This document shows positions 1 to 7,876 of a stretch of DNA of 64,000 nt, in pieces. This DNA is from Nocardia asteroides. Its GTDB lineage: Bacteria; Actinomycetota; Actinomycetes; Mycobacteriales; Mycobacteriaceae. The translations under genes were made by a program, and so were the position numbers. The notes under the pieces are model-generated. The model had not been told where the DNA came from. It saw nothing but the letters and a program-made list of their open reading frames with translations, and did no database searches. The stretch is from positions 6,386,001-6,450,000 of the forward strand of contig NZ_CP089214.1 in NCBI RefSeq assembly GCF_021183625.1, given 5' to 3'. Each line of letters opens with the position of its first letter. Position 1 is the first letter of the stretch.

Positions 1-1
1 C

Positions 2-469
2 ATCCTGGTCAACCTGGTGGTCACCTACCCGGTGCAGCTGCTGGTCACCGCCTACGTCCTGGTCTCGGTGCTGGACACCGAGGGGCTGAACGCCGGCTTC
101 TGGCGGCTGGCCCCCGCCGCGCTGATCTTCGCCGGCGCGTTCCTGCAGTTCGAGTTCGCGCGGAAGACGGCGCACGAGCCGCGGCCGGGGGAGCACTACT
201 ACTCGAACGTGCTCGGCGCGCGGGGAAGCACGGCCGTGTCGCTGCTGTTCGTGGCGCTGGCGGTCGGGGCCGAGCTGGCGCTGGTGCGGCCGTGGGAGTT
301 CGGGGGCGCCCGCTTCGCCGTGGGGTCGCTGGTGCTGCCGCTGGCGTTGCTGCCCGCCTCCGGCGCTCTGCGGTTCCTCCGCGGGGCGGAGTTCCCGCTG
401 GGACCGCCGGTGCTGTTCATCCTCGGGCTCTACGCGGTGCTCATCGCCCAGTCCGCGGTCGGAGCGTGA
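2..469 (+). CDS. C-terminal part of a UbiA-like integral membrane protein (5' end outside window)
   Basis: The reading frame is open from the window edge, so only the last 156 codons are present. The protein is strongly hydrophobic, with about four membrane spans. Between the first two and the later ones lies a polar loop, FEFARKTAHEPRPGEHYYS, that resembles the FEVARK...Y loop of bacterial UbiA-family prenyltransferases. UbiA enzymes attach prenyl groups to acceptors in the membrane, but the first Asp-rich motif would be upstream and cannot be checked. Its 3' end overlaps the convergent glycosyltransferase-P450 gene by 29 bp. The family call rests on one loop and the hydropathy pattern, so it is tentative. 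Confidence 0.5.
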   Translation: MLVNLVVTYPVQLLVTAYVLVSVLDTEGLNAGFWRLAPAALIFAGAFLQFEFARKTAHEPRPGEHYYSNVLGARGSTAVSLLFVALAVGAELALVRPWEFGGARFAVGSLVLPLALLPASGALRFLRGAEFPLGPPVLFILGLYAVLIAQSAVGA

Positions 470-3044
470 CCGGAAGCCGGGACGGCGCCGCGACGAAATC
501 CCCGCTGGACGGTTTCACGCGGTAACCGCTGTCCAGCACCGGGTCCCAGTGCGTGAAGAGCGCGGCGGTGGCGAGCGTGATGGTGAGCAGCGCGAAATTG
601 TTGCCGGGGCAGTGCCTGGCGCCGACACCGAAGGGCAGCACCGCCTTGCGGTCGATGTCATCCACCCGCTCCGGGGCCCAGCGCTCCGGGTCGAAGCGGG
701 CGGGGTCGGGGTAGTACCGGGGATCGTGGTGCACCAGGTAGGGGCTGTAGACGATCATGGCGCCGTCCGGCAGGGTGAGGCCGTCGAAGGTGACCGGGCC
801 GTCGGCGTTCTGCGTGCTCACCCACGGCCCCCAGTACCGCAGCGTCTCCAGGATCACCCGGCGCAGGTACGGCAGCCGGAACAGGTGATCGGGCTCGACC
901 GGGCCCGCGCCGACCTCCGTATCCAGTTCGGCGCGAACGGCTTTCCGGATATCAGGCGAGCGCAGCGTCTCGTACCAGACCCAGGCCAGGATGGAGGCGG
1001 TGGAGCCGACGCCGGCCGCGAGCATGAGGATCAGCTCGTCCACGATCTCCTCGTCGCCGAGCGTGGCGCCGGTCTCCGCGTCGACGTGGCCGATGAGCGC
1101 CGAGAGCACGTCGCGGTGGTCCCGCCCGTCGGCGCGGTAGGCGCGCACCACCGCGCCGATCTCCCCGCGCAGCGCCGCGGCCTTGGCGGCGAACCTGCGG
1201 TCGGCGAGGAACCTGGCCCGGTTCACGGCGTCGGGCAGGGCGGCGCGCTGCACCACCTGGGCCAGCAGCCACGGAATGTTCTGCCTGACCTCGGCCTTGG
1301 CGGCGGCGCCGAAGTCGGCGGTGAAGAGGGTGGCGGAGATGGTGTCGAGGACGAGGGCGTGCGCCGATTCCATCAGGTTCACCGTGCCGGGCAGGGCCTC
1401 GGCCCAGTCGTCCGCGATCGCCGCGGTGACGGCCGCGTAGTCCTGGAGGCGGCGCCGGCGCAGGGCGGGGGCGATCATGCGGCGGCGCAGTTCGTGCGGG
1501 GTGCCGGAGAGGACGTTGGAGGCGCCGCGGACCACCTCGTGCATGGCGGCGCGCAGGTCGTCGCGGTGGAATTCGCCCGCCGTGCCGAAGCCGACCTGCC
1601 GGACGAGCTCCGGGGTGGTGAGGACGTAGGCCGGGCGCGGGCCGAGGTAGACGCGCACCACCGGGCCGACGGCGGCCAGGGAGCGGACGAAGCCGAGGCT
1701 GTCGCGGAGCGCCGCGATGCTGTGGCCGAGCAGGGGGAGCCGGCCGGGGGCTGTCGGCACCTCGGCGGGGGTGCGCGGCATGCGGGCGCCGGGCGGGTCG
1801 GTGAGCAGGTCGGTGTAGATGCCGATGAGCTCGGTGCTGAGCACGGATTGGCGGGCGGAGAACTCCGTCGCGGTGACGGCGTCGCGCAGGGTTTCCAGCT
1901 CGGCGGGCGATTCCGCCAGTGCGCGGAGGGCGGCGGCGATGGCGGCGGGTTCGGGGGCGGTCAGGATGCCGCCGCCCGGGGGCACCGATTCGCCGAGCGC
2001 GGCGTCGCAGTACAGCACCGGCAACCCCGTCGCGGCGGCCTCGAGCAGCGCCATGCCCTGGGTGTCGAAGCCGAGCGAGGGGAACAGGAGGATGTCGTGG
2101 TCGCGCATGGCTCGCAGGCAGTCGCGCTGTGCGCGGGCGCCGTGGAAGTGGATTCTCGGGTCGTCGCCCGCCAGCTCGCGGGCGGCCGCCAGCTGGTCGC
2201 CGTCGCCGTAGACGTCCAGTACGGCGCCGGGCACCCGGAGTACGGCCTCGATCGCGGCCAGTGGGCGTTTCTCCGCCGAGAGGCGGGCGCACCAGAGCAC
2301 GCGCAGGGGTCCGGCCCCGTCGGGATCGTGCCCCGAGCCGGTGGCTCCGGAGCTGTCGGCCGCTCTCCGCTCCTCGGCGGGCGGTACCGTCGCTCCCGGC
2401 TCGTCCAGCAGGTCGTCGTCGACACCGTTCGAGACGACGTGCAGCCGCCCGGCCAGTCCGTGCGCCCGCAACCGCTCGGCGAAGTGCGCCGACGGCACGA
2501 TCACCGCGTCCGCGGCCTGCGCCTGCGCGATCATGGTGTGCCAGGCGTGCCGGGCGGCCCGCGGTTCCGGATTGCGCGGCATCCGCCCCCGATGCGGGAG
2601 CACGCTGTTGTGCAGTGCCCGCATCACCAGCGCCGCCGGGTAGGGGGCGGGCGAGGTGTGCTGGATGAAGACGTCGTCCCGGCTGTGGATCGTCTGCACC
2701 AGCGGAATGCCGTGCCGCCGCGCCGCTTTCACCCCGGCGACGGCGACCCCGTAGGTGGTCTGGGTGTGCACGATGTCGACCGGGCCGCGCTCGGCGAAGA
2801 CCGCGTCGATCAGCCGCGCGTTCGCCCGGGTCGGCAGCACCGCGGCGAAGCCGTTGACCGAGAGCGCGCGCACCGGCGAAAGGACCACGAGCTCCGGGTC
2901 CGGTTCGGTAGATTCCGGACCGGGCGCGGTGAATACCGTGACGCGGTGCCCGAGCCGCCGAGCACCGCGGTACTGGGCGGCGACCGAGGTCTGGATGCCG
3001 CCGACGGTCCCGGGGTGGAAATCGGTGAACAGCGCGATGTGCAT
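441..3044 (-). CDS. Natural fusion: GT4-like glycosyltransferase (N) and cytochrome P450 (C)
   Basis: This is an 867-residue protein of two enzymes. Residues 1-415 are a GT-B glycosyltransferase of the GT4 type: N-terminal MHIALFTDFHPGTVGGIQT, the acceptor-domain HxxxxD-like region near 120, WCARLSAEKRP at 251-261, and the donor-site motif as D327-x7-E335, where Asp replaces the usual first Glu. Residues 425-867 are a full P450: a proline-rich PGRLPLLGH start, I-helix AAGVGST at 676-682 (no acidic residue before the Thr), ExxR at E733-R736, and the heme loop FGVGARHCPG with Cys812. ATG at 3044 is chosen because the upstream ATG at 3083 would run into the divergent gene at 3071. An in-frame internal ATG at 1781 has no Shine-Dalgarno, which favours one polypeptide. 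The P450 half recalls terpene oxygenases of the pentalenene type, a weak impression. Confidence 0.85.
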   Translation of the reverse strand: MHIALFTDFHPGTVGGIQTSVAAQYRGARRLGHRVTVFTAPGPESTEPDPELVVLSPVRALSVNGFAAVLPTRANARLIDAVFAERGPVDIVHTQTTYGVAVAGVKAARRHGIPLVQTIHSRDDVFIQHTSPAPYPAALVMRALHNSVLPHRGRMPRNPEPRAARHAWHTMIAQAQAADAVIVPSAHFAERLRAHGLAGRLHVVSNGVDDDLLDEPGATVPPAEERRAADSSGATGSGHDPDGAGPLRVLWCARLSAEKRPLAAIEAVLRVPGAVLDVYGDGDQLAAARELAGDDPRIHFHGARAQRDCLRAMRDHDILLFPSLGFDTQGMALLEAAATGLPVLYCDAALGESVPPGGGILTAPEPAAIAAALRALAESPAELETLRDAVTATEFSARQSVLSTELIGIYTDLLTDPPGARMPRTPAEVPTAPGRLPLLGHSIAALRDSLGFVRSLAAVGPVVRVYLGPRPAYVLTTPELVRQVGFGTAGEFHRDDLRAAMHEVVRGASNVLSGTPHELRRRMIAPALRRRRLQDYAAVTAAIADDWAEALPGTVNLMESAHALVLDTISATLFTADFGAAAKAEVRQNIPWLLAQVVQRAALPDAVNRARFLADRRFAAKAAALRGEIGAVVRAYRADGRDHRDVLSALIGHVDAETGATLGDEEIVDELILMLAAGVGSTASILAWVWYETLRSPDIRKAVRAELDTEVGAGPVEPDHLFRLPYLRRVILETLRYWGPWVSTQNADGPVTFDGLTLPDGAMIVYSPYLVHHDPRYYPDPARFDPERWAPERVDDIDRKAVLPFGVGARHCPGNNFALLTITLATAALFTHWDPVLDSGYRVKPSSGDFVAAPSRLPVTLRPRTGR

Positions 3045-3070
3045 ACGGCCACGGTAGTGAGGGAACTGGT

Positions 3071-4351
3071 GTGAAGATCGCAATTCCGTTGACCGGGACC
3101 AGAGGTGACGTGCAGCCCGCCGTCGCGCTCGGGCTGACGCTGCGCGACCGCGGCCACGAGGTGATCGTCGGCGCCCCGCCCAACCTGGTCGACTTCACCG
3201 CCGGCACCGGGCTGAAGGCGCAGCCCTGCGGGCCGGACGTGCAGCAGCTCTACTCCTCCGAGGAGGGGCAGCGGGCGCTCGCCGCGGGCAGCAGCCTGCG
3301 GCTCATGCAGCTGGTCGGCAAGCAGATGGCCGAGTACGCGGAGCGGATGAACCGCGAGGTCATCGAGGTCTGCGCGGGCGCCGAGGTGATCGTCTCCACC
3401 CTGCTCACCGAGGACCGGGCGGTCTCGGTGGCCGAGGCCTCCGGCGCCGGGCTGGTCACGCTGCACGGCTTCCCCGGCCGCAAGACCGGCGCGTATCCGT
3501 TCCCCGGCGCGCTGCCGCCGCACTGGCGGCCGCCCGCCGCGGTGAACCGGGCCACCTGGTCGGTCGCGGAGAACCTGCGGCGCGTGGTCTTCCTGCGCTA
3601 CCTCAACCAGCTGCGCGGCGAGCTCGGGCTGCGCAAGACCACCAAGAGCCCGGCCGCCATGTGCGCCGAGCGCGGGGTGCGCGAGGTGCAGATCTACGAC
3701 CCCGCGCTGGTGCCGGGGCTGGCCGAGGACTGGGGCGATCGGCGGCCGCTGGTCGGCTTCCTCGCGCTGCCGCGCGCGGCCCGCGAGGCCGTCGGCGAGC
3801 TGGCCGACGACCACACCGAGCTGCTCGCCTGGATCGACGCGGGGGAGCCGCCGGTCTACTTCGGCTTCGGCAGCATGCCGATCCGCGACACCCACCAGGT
3901 GCTCGCCATGGTCACCGAGGTGAGCGAGCGGCTCGGGCGGCGCGCGCTGGTGAGCGCCGGGTGGAGCGATCTGGACGCGGCGGAGGCCGAGTCCGGCGAC
4001 GCGGTGCGGGTGGTCGGGCCGCTGGCGCACGACATCGTCTTCCCCCGGTGCGCCGCCGCGGTGCACCACGGCGGGATCGGCACCACCTTCGAGAGCCTCC
4101 GGGCCGGGCTGCCGACGCTGGTCTGCTCGGTCTCCTTCGATCAGCCCATGTGGGGCGGGCAGGTCGAGCGGCTCGGGGTCGGGGTGCACCTGCCGTTCGC
4201 CGAGCTCGACGCCGACCGGCTCACCGCGGGGGTGCGCACCCTGCTCGAGCCGGAGACGGTGGCGCGCACCCGCGAGCTGGCCGGGCGGCTGGCGGCGCGC
4301 TCCGATGCCGCCGAGCGCGCCGCCGACCTGGTCGAGGCCGCCGCTCGGTGA
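3071..4351 (+). CDS. UDP-glycosyltransferase-like (GT1, sterol/macrolide type)
   Basis: The 426-residue protein starts MKIAIPLTGTRGDVQPAVAL, the N-terminal signature of GT1 enzymes that glycosylate sterols, macrolides or other hydrophobic aglycones. The C-terminal donor-binding region reads HHGGIGTTFESLRAG followed by PTLVCSVSFDQPMWGGQVE, so both the pyrophosphate-binding His/Gly stretch and the D-Q pair are present. GTG at 3071 has AGGGA about seven bases upstream. It lies 26 bp from the divergent glycosyltransferase-P450 gene and overlaps the next gene by GTGA, so it is translationally coupled to an export permease. Together with the P450 this suggests oxidation, glycosylation and export of a lipophilic compound. 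Acceptor and sugar are unknown. Confidence 0.85.
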   Translation: MKIAIPLTGTRGDVQPAVALGLTLRDRGHEVIVGAPPNLVDFTAGTGLKAQPCGPDVQQLYSSEEGQRALAAGSSLRLMQLVGKQMAEYAERMNREVIEVCAGAEVIVSTLLTEDRAVSVAEASGAGLVTLHGFPGRKTGAYPFPGALPPHWRPPAAVNRATWSVAENLRRVVFLRYLNQLRGELGLRKTTKSPAAMCAERGVREVQIYDPALVPGLAEDWGDRRPLVGFLALPRAAREAVGELADDHTELLAWIDAGEPPVYFGFGSMPIRDTHQVLAMVTEVSERLGRRALVSAGWSDLDAAEAESGDAVRVVGPLAHDIVFPRCAAAVHHGGIGTTFESLRAGLPTLVCSVSFDQPMWGGQVERLGVGVHLPFAELDADRLTAGVRTLLEPETVARTRELAGRLAARSDAAERAADLVEAAAR

Positions 4352-5109
4352 ACCGCTTCGCGGCCGGGTGCGCCGACTCCCTCGTCATGTTCCGGCGCGC
4401 GCTGCGCCGGACCGTGCGCGGCCGCGACACGCTGCTGGTCTCGGCGCTGCTGCCGATCCTGCTCATGCTGCTGTTCGTCTACGTCTTCGGCGGCGCGATC
4501 CAGGTCGGCATGCCGTACCTGGACTACGTGCTGCCCGGAATCGTGCTGCTCTGCACCGGTTTCGGCGCCTCCATCACCGCGACCGGGGTCGCCACCGACG
4601 TGCGCGGCGCCGCCGTCGACCGCTTCCGCACGCTGCCGATCTACCGGCAGGCGCTGCTCGCCGGGCACGCGCTGGAGGGGGTGGCGCGGAATCTCGGCGT
4701 TGTCGCGGTGGTCTTCGGCGTCGCTTCCGTGCTCGGCTTCCGGAGCACCGCGGGGCTTCCCGGGCTGCTCACGGCCGCCGGGATCGTGCTGCTGCTGGTC
4801 GTGGCCGTCACCTGGATCGCGGTGGCGATGGGGTTGCTCGCCCGCACGCCCGAAGCGGCGGGCGGCTTCACCTACGCCATCATGTTCGTGCCCTACGTCA
4901 GCGGTGCCTTCGTCCGCACGGAGACCATGCCGGGGTGGCTGCGGGGGTTCGCCGACCATCAACCGGCCACGCCGATCCTCGGAGCCGTTCGCGGTGCGCT
5001 GACCGGTGCGGGCGGGGACGTGCTGCCCGCCGTGCTGTGGTGCGCCGGGCTCGCCGTCGCCGGTTACGTCGCCGCGGCCGCGCTTTTCGCCCGCCGCGTG
5101 CGGGGCTGA
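4348..5109 (+). CDS. ABC-2 type transporter permease
   Basis: The 253-residue membrane protein has six predicted spans and the ABC-2 layout: a short cytoplasmic N-terminus with FRRALRRTVRGRD, a first hairpin near residues 30-55, a conserved GATDVRGAAVDRFRTLPI-like cytoplasmic segment near 80-100, and a periplasmic loop before the last helix with a PxxxPILGAVRG pattern. Such proteins pair with a separate ATP-binding subunit to export drugs, polyketides or lipids. The GTG start overlaps the stop of the glycosyltransferase (GTGA). No ABC ATPase gene follows in the window; the next gene is convergent after 2 bp. The ATPase must be encoded elsewhere or before the window. Confidence 0.85.
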   Translation: MNRFAAGCADSLVMFRRALRRTVRGRDTLLVSALLPILLMLLFVYVFGGAIQVGMPYLDYVLPGIVLLCTGFGASITATGVATDVRGAAVDRFRTLPIYRQALLAGHALEGVARNLGVVAVVFGVASVLGFRSTAGLPGLLTAAGIVLLLVVAVTWIAVAMGLLARTPEAAGGFTYAIMFVPYVSGAFVRTETMPGWLRGFADHQPATPILGAVRGALTGAGGDVLPAVLWCAGLAVAGYVAAAALFARRVRG

Positions 5110-5111
5110 CG

Positions 5112-5630
5112 TCACCCCGCGCTGCTGCGCACCACGCGCTCGATGAGCGCGTCCTCGTCCACCCCGTCCGCGATCAGCGCCAGCGAACCGGTCGAGGCGA
5201 GGACGGCGATGCCGTGCATGCCGACCCACAGCGCGGCCGCGGTCTCCTCGTCGCCGACCAATCCGGTGAACCAGGCGAAGAGCGGGCGCGACACCGTGCG
5301 CAGCTCCGCGCCGGAGCCGACGAGCAGGTCGTGCCGGAAGATCAGCGTGAACATGGCGGGCCGCTCGCGCGCGAACGCGACGTAGGCCCGTGCCATCGCG
5401 GCGATCCCGCCGTCGGCCGTCGCGCTCAACTGCCACCCGAGATCCCGCAACCCCTCCTCGGCGACGGCGGCGAGCAGCAGTCGATGGGTGGGGAACCAGC
5501 GCCGCGGCGCCCCGTGCGAGACCCCGGCCCTGCGCGCGATGGCGCGCAGCCCGAGATCGGCCGAGCCGGTCTCCTCCAGCAGCTCGACGCCGGCGCGGAC
5601 CAGCGCCGACCTGGTGTCCTCAGCGGTCAT
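5112..5630 (-). CDS. TetR-family transcriptional regulator
   Basis: The 172-residue protein has an N-terminal helix-turn-helix, GLRAIARRAGVSHGAPRRWFPTHRLLL, at about residues 24-50, followed by an all-helical ligand-binding domain. ATG at 5630 is preferred over ATG at 5651 because the later start leaves the 10-bp inverted repeat at 5634-5666 outside the coding region. The gene is divergent from the acyltransferase at 5668 and converges on the ABC permease. It probably represses itself and the acyltransferase. The inducer is unknown. Confidence 0.85.
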   Translation of the reverse strand: MTAEDTRSALVRAGVELLEETGSADLGLRAIARRAGVSHGAPRRWFPTHRLLLAAVAEEGLRDLGWQLSATADGGIAAMARAYVAFARERPAMFTLIFRHDLLVGSGAELRTVSRPLFAWFTGLVGDEETAAALWVGMHGIAVLASTGSLALIADGVDEDALIERVVRSSAG

Positions 5631-5633
5631 GTG

Positions 5634-5668
5634 GACAGTGTCTCCCAGCATCGGGTAGACACTGTCTA
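5634..5668. promoter_or_regulatory. Probable TetR operator between regulator and acyltransferase
   Basis: GACAGTGTCT at 5634-5643 is repeated as its exact reverse complement AGACACTGTC at 5657-5666. The right arm sits in TAGAC-N3-GTCTA (5656-5668), itself a palindrome ending on the A of the acyltransferase start codon. The repeat fills the space between two divergent genes, the classic position for TetR autoregulation. Confidence 0.75.
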
Positions 5669-6324
5669 TGTCCTTCCGGAGCGCGTGCTTCTACCGGCTG
5701 TGCCGCCACGTCCTGATCGGTCCCGCGCTGTACCTGCACGGGCGGCCGAAGATCGAGGGCCGCGAGCATATTCCGCGCGAAGGTCCGGTGATCCTGGCCG
5801 CCAACCACCTGGCCGTCGTCGACTCCTTCTACCTGACCCTCGCGGCCCGCAGACAGGTCGCCTTCCTGGCCAAACGCGAGTACTTCCGAGGCTGGAAGCG
5901 CTGGTTCTTCACCGCTGCCGGCCAGATCCCCGTCGACCGCCGCGGCGGCAGCACCGCGGCCCCGGCCCTGGAGACCGCCGTCCGGCTGATCGAGCGGGGC
6001 CGCGCCTGGGGCATCCACCCCGAGGGCACCCGCTCCCCGGACGGCCGCCTCTACCGCGGCCGCACCGGCGCCGTCCGCGTCGCCATCGCCACCGGCGCCC
6101 CGCTCGTCCCGGTCGCCATCACCGGCACCGCCCCCGGCACCCCGTGGCGCCGCCGCCGCGTCACCATCGAGATCTTGCCGCCGCTGAGCCTGCCGCGCGG
6201 TATCGGAGTCCGCCCCGCCACCGATCTCCTCATGCACACCATCGGCGCGCGCACCGGTCAGTCGTATGTGGACGCGTACGCCGGCCCCGGGCGCCCGCCC
6301 GCCGAATCGGTCGAAGCCGCGTAG
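5668..6324 (+). CDS. PlsC-like 1-acylglycerol-3-phosphate acyltransferase family protein
   Basis: The 218-residue protein carries the acyltransferase motifs in order: NHLAVVD with the catalytic pair H47-x4-D52, a substrate-binding region around residues 66-90 including IPVDRRGG, and HPEGTRSPDG with E119-G-T-R122. It transfers an acyl chain to a lysophospholipid or a related alcohol at the membrane face. No long N-terminal membrane segment is present. It is divergent from a TetR gene whose operator overlaps its start codon, so its expression is probably conditional. The acceptor could be lysophosphatidate or a special lipid; sequence does not decide. Confidence 0.85.
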   Translation: MSFRSACFYRLCRHVLIGPALYLHGRPKIEGREHIPREGPVILAANHLAVVDSFYLTLAARRQVAFLAKREYFRGWKRWFFTAAGQIPVDRRGGSTAAPALETAVRLIERGRAWGIHPEGTRSPDGRLYRGRTGAVRVAIATGAPLVPVAITGTAPGTPWRRRRVTIEILPPLSLPRGIGVRPATDLLMHTIGARTGQSYVDAYAGPGRPPAESVEAA

Positions 6325-6364
6325 ACGACGACTGCCGGTCACGTGGCCGCGGCGGCTCGATCCA

Positions 6365-7834
6365 CTACTGCGCGAGCAGCGCGCCGCTCGCGTAGATCGA
6401 CTTGTACTCGAGGAACTCGTGGAACCCCTCCGGCCCGAGTTCGCGCCCGATCCCACTGCCCTTGACGCCGCCGAAGGGTGCGTCGAAATCGTTGACGTAG
6501 TAGTTGATTCCGATGGTGCCGGTGCGGATGCGGCGGGCGATGCCGAGGCCGCGGTCTTCGTCGGCGGTCCAGACCGACCCGGCGAGGCCGAAATCGCTGT
6601 CGTTGGCGAGCGCGACGGCCTCGTCCTCGTCGGTGTACGGGATGACGGTGACGACGGGGCCGAAGATCTCCTCGCGGGCGATCCGGTCGGTGTTGGCGAC
6701 GTCGGCGAAGACGGTCGGTTCGATGAACCAGCCCCTGGTCAGCCCGGCCGGCTGCCCGCCGCCGTGCACCAGCCGGGCGCCGTCGGCGCGGGCGAGCTCG
6801 ATGTAGCGGCGCACGGTGGCGAGCTGGCGTTCGCTCGCCATCGGGCCGATGGTGACGGCCGGGTCGAGCGGGTCGCCGATGGTCTGGGCGGCGGCCCACT
6901 CGGCCAGCGCGGCAACGACCTCGTCGTAGCGCGAGCGCGGGGCGAGGATGCGGGACTGGCCGGTGCAGGTCTGGCCGTTGTTCATGAACGAGGCGGTGCC
7001 GATGCCGGTGACGAAGGCGTCCAGGTCGGCGTCGTCGAGCACGATCGCCGCGGACTTCCCGCCGAGCTCGAGCGTCATCCGCTTGAACCCGCGCCCGCCC
7101 TCGGCGCCCACCTGCGCGCCGGAGGCGGTGGAGCCGGTGAAGGCGATCTTGGACACCAGCGGATGCCGGGTGAGCAGCGCGGCGGGGCCGCGATCGGCGA
7201 GCACGATATTGAGCACGCCGGGCGGCAGCCCGGCCTCCTCGGCCGCCTCGGCGATCACATAGGAATCCAGCGCGGCGTCGGGGGAGTGCTTGAGCACCAC
7301 CGTGCAGCCCGCCGCGAGCGCGGGCGCGATCGAGATGAGCGCCTTGGCCTGCGGGTAGTTCCACGGCGTGATGACCGCGGCGACGCCGACCGGTTCGCGG
7401 CGCACGAGGGTCGAGCCCATGGCGCTCGGCCGGATCTCCTCGAACTCGGTGCCCGCGGCCAGGTCGGCGTACTGGCGAAGCAGGTGCGCGGGCGCCTGGC
7501 CGTTGAAGACCTGGGAGAGCCCGATCGGCATGCCGATCTCCCTGCTGACCAGCTCGCTGGTGGCTTCGCCGCGGGCGGCGAGCGCGTCGGCGAAGCGGTG
7601 CAGCACCTTCGCCCGCTCGGCGGGGCTCGCGCCCGCCCACTCGCCGCGCTCGTGCGCCGCGTTCGCGGCGGTGACGGCGGCCTCGATATCGGCCTCGCCG
7701 CCGAGCGCCGCGGTGCCGAGCGGCTCGCCGGTGGCGGCCTCGAGCGCCTGCCACACCTCGGGGCTCTGCGGGGCTACCCACTGCCCGTCGATGAAGAAGG
7801 TGGGGCGATCCCGGGTCGGGTCGGTGCTAGGCAT
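6365..7834 (-). CDS. Aldehyde dehydrogenase (NAD(P)+)
   Basis: The 489-residue protein is a full-length ALDH. It has PWNYP at 157-161, the cofactor-loop FTGSTASG at 232-239, general-base region LELGGKS with Glu256, and NNGQTCTG with catalytic Cys290. ATG at 7834 has AGGAG six bases upstream; starts further up lack this. It is the last gene of the seven-gene minus-strand operon, 42 bp after the ThDP lyase. It probably oxidises the aldehyde released by that lyase to an acid ready for CoA activation. The specific aldehyde is not predictable. Confidence 0.9.
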   Translation of the reverse strand: MPSTDPTRDRPTFFIDGQWVAPQSPEVWQALEAATGEPLGTAALGGEADIEAAVTAANAAHERGEWAGASPAERAKVLHRFADALAARGEATSELVSREIGMPIGLSQVFNGQAPAHLLRQYADLAAGTEFEEIRPSAMGSTLVRREPVGVAAVITPWNYPQAKALISIAPALAAGCTVVLKHSPDAALDSYVIAEAAEEAGLPPGVLNIVLADRGPAALLTRHPLVSKIAFTGSTASGAQVGAEGGRGFKRMTLELGGKSAAIVLDDADLDAFVTGIGTASFMNNGQTCTGQSRILAPRSRYDEVVAALAEWAAAQTIGDPLDPAVTIGPMASERQLATVRRYIELARADGARLVHGGGQPAGLTRGWFIEPTVFADVANTDRIAREEIFGPVVTVIPYTDEDEAVALANDSDFGLAGSVWTADEDRGLGIARRIRTGTIGINYYVNDFDAPFGGVKGSGIGRELGPEGFHEFLEYKSIYASGALLAQ

Positions 7835-7876
7835 GGGCAGCTCCTGCCTGGGTCGGGACAAGGATCGTCGCGCGCA

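Noticed and set aside
549..3074. Long open frame (841 codons) opposite the glycosyltransferase-P450 fusion
   Set aside because: It is a mirror of the real gene caused by high GC at third positions. Its translation is Arg/Gly/Ala-rich without recognisable domains.
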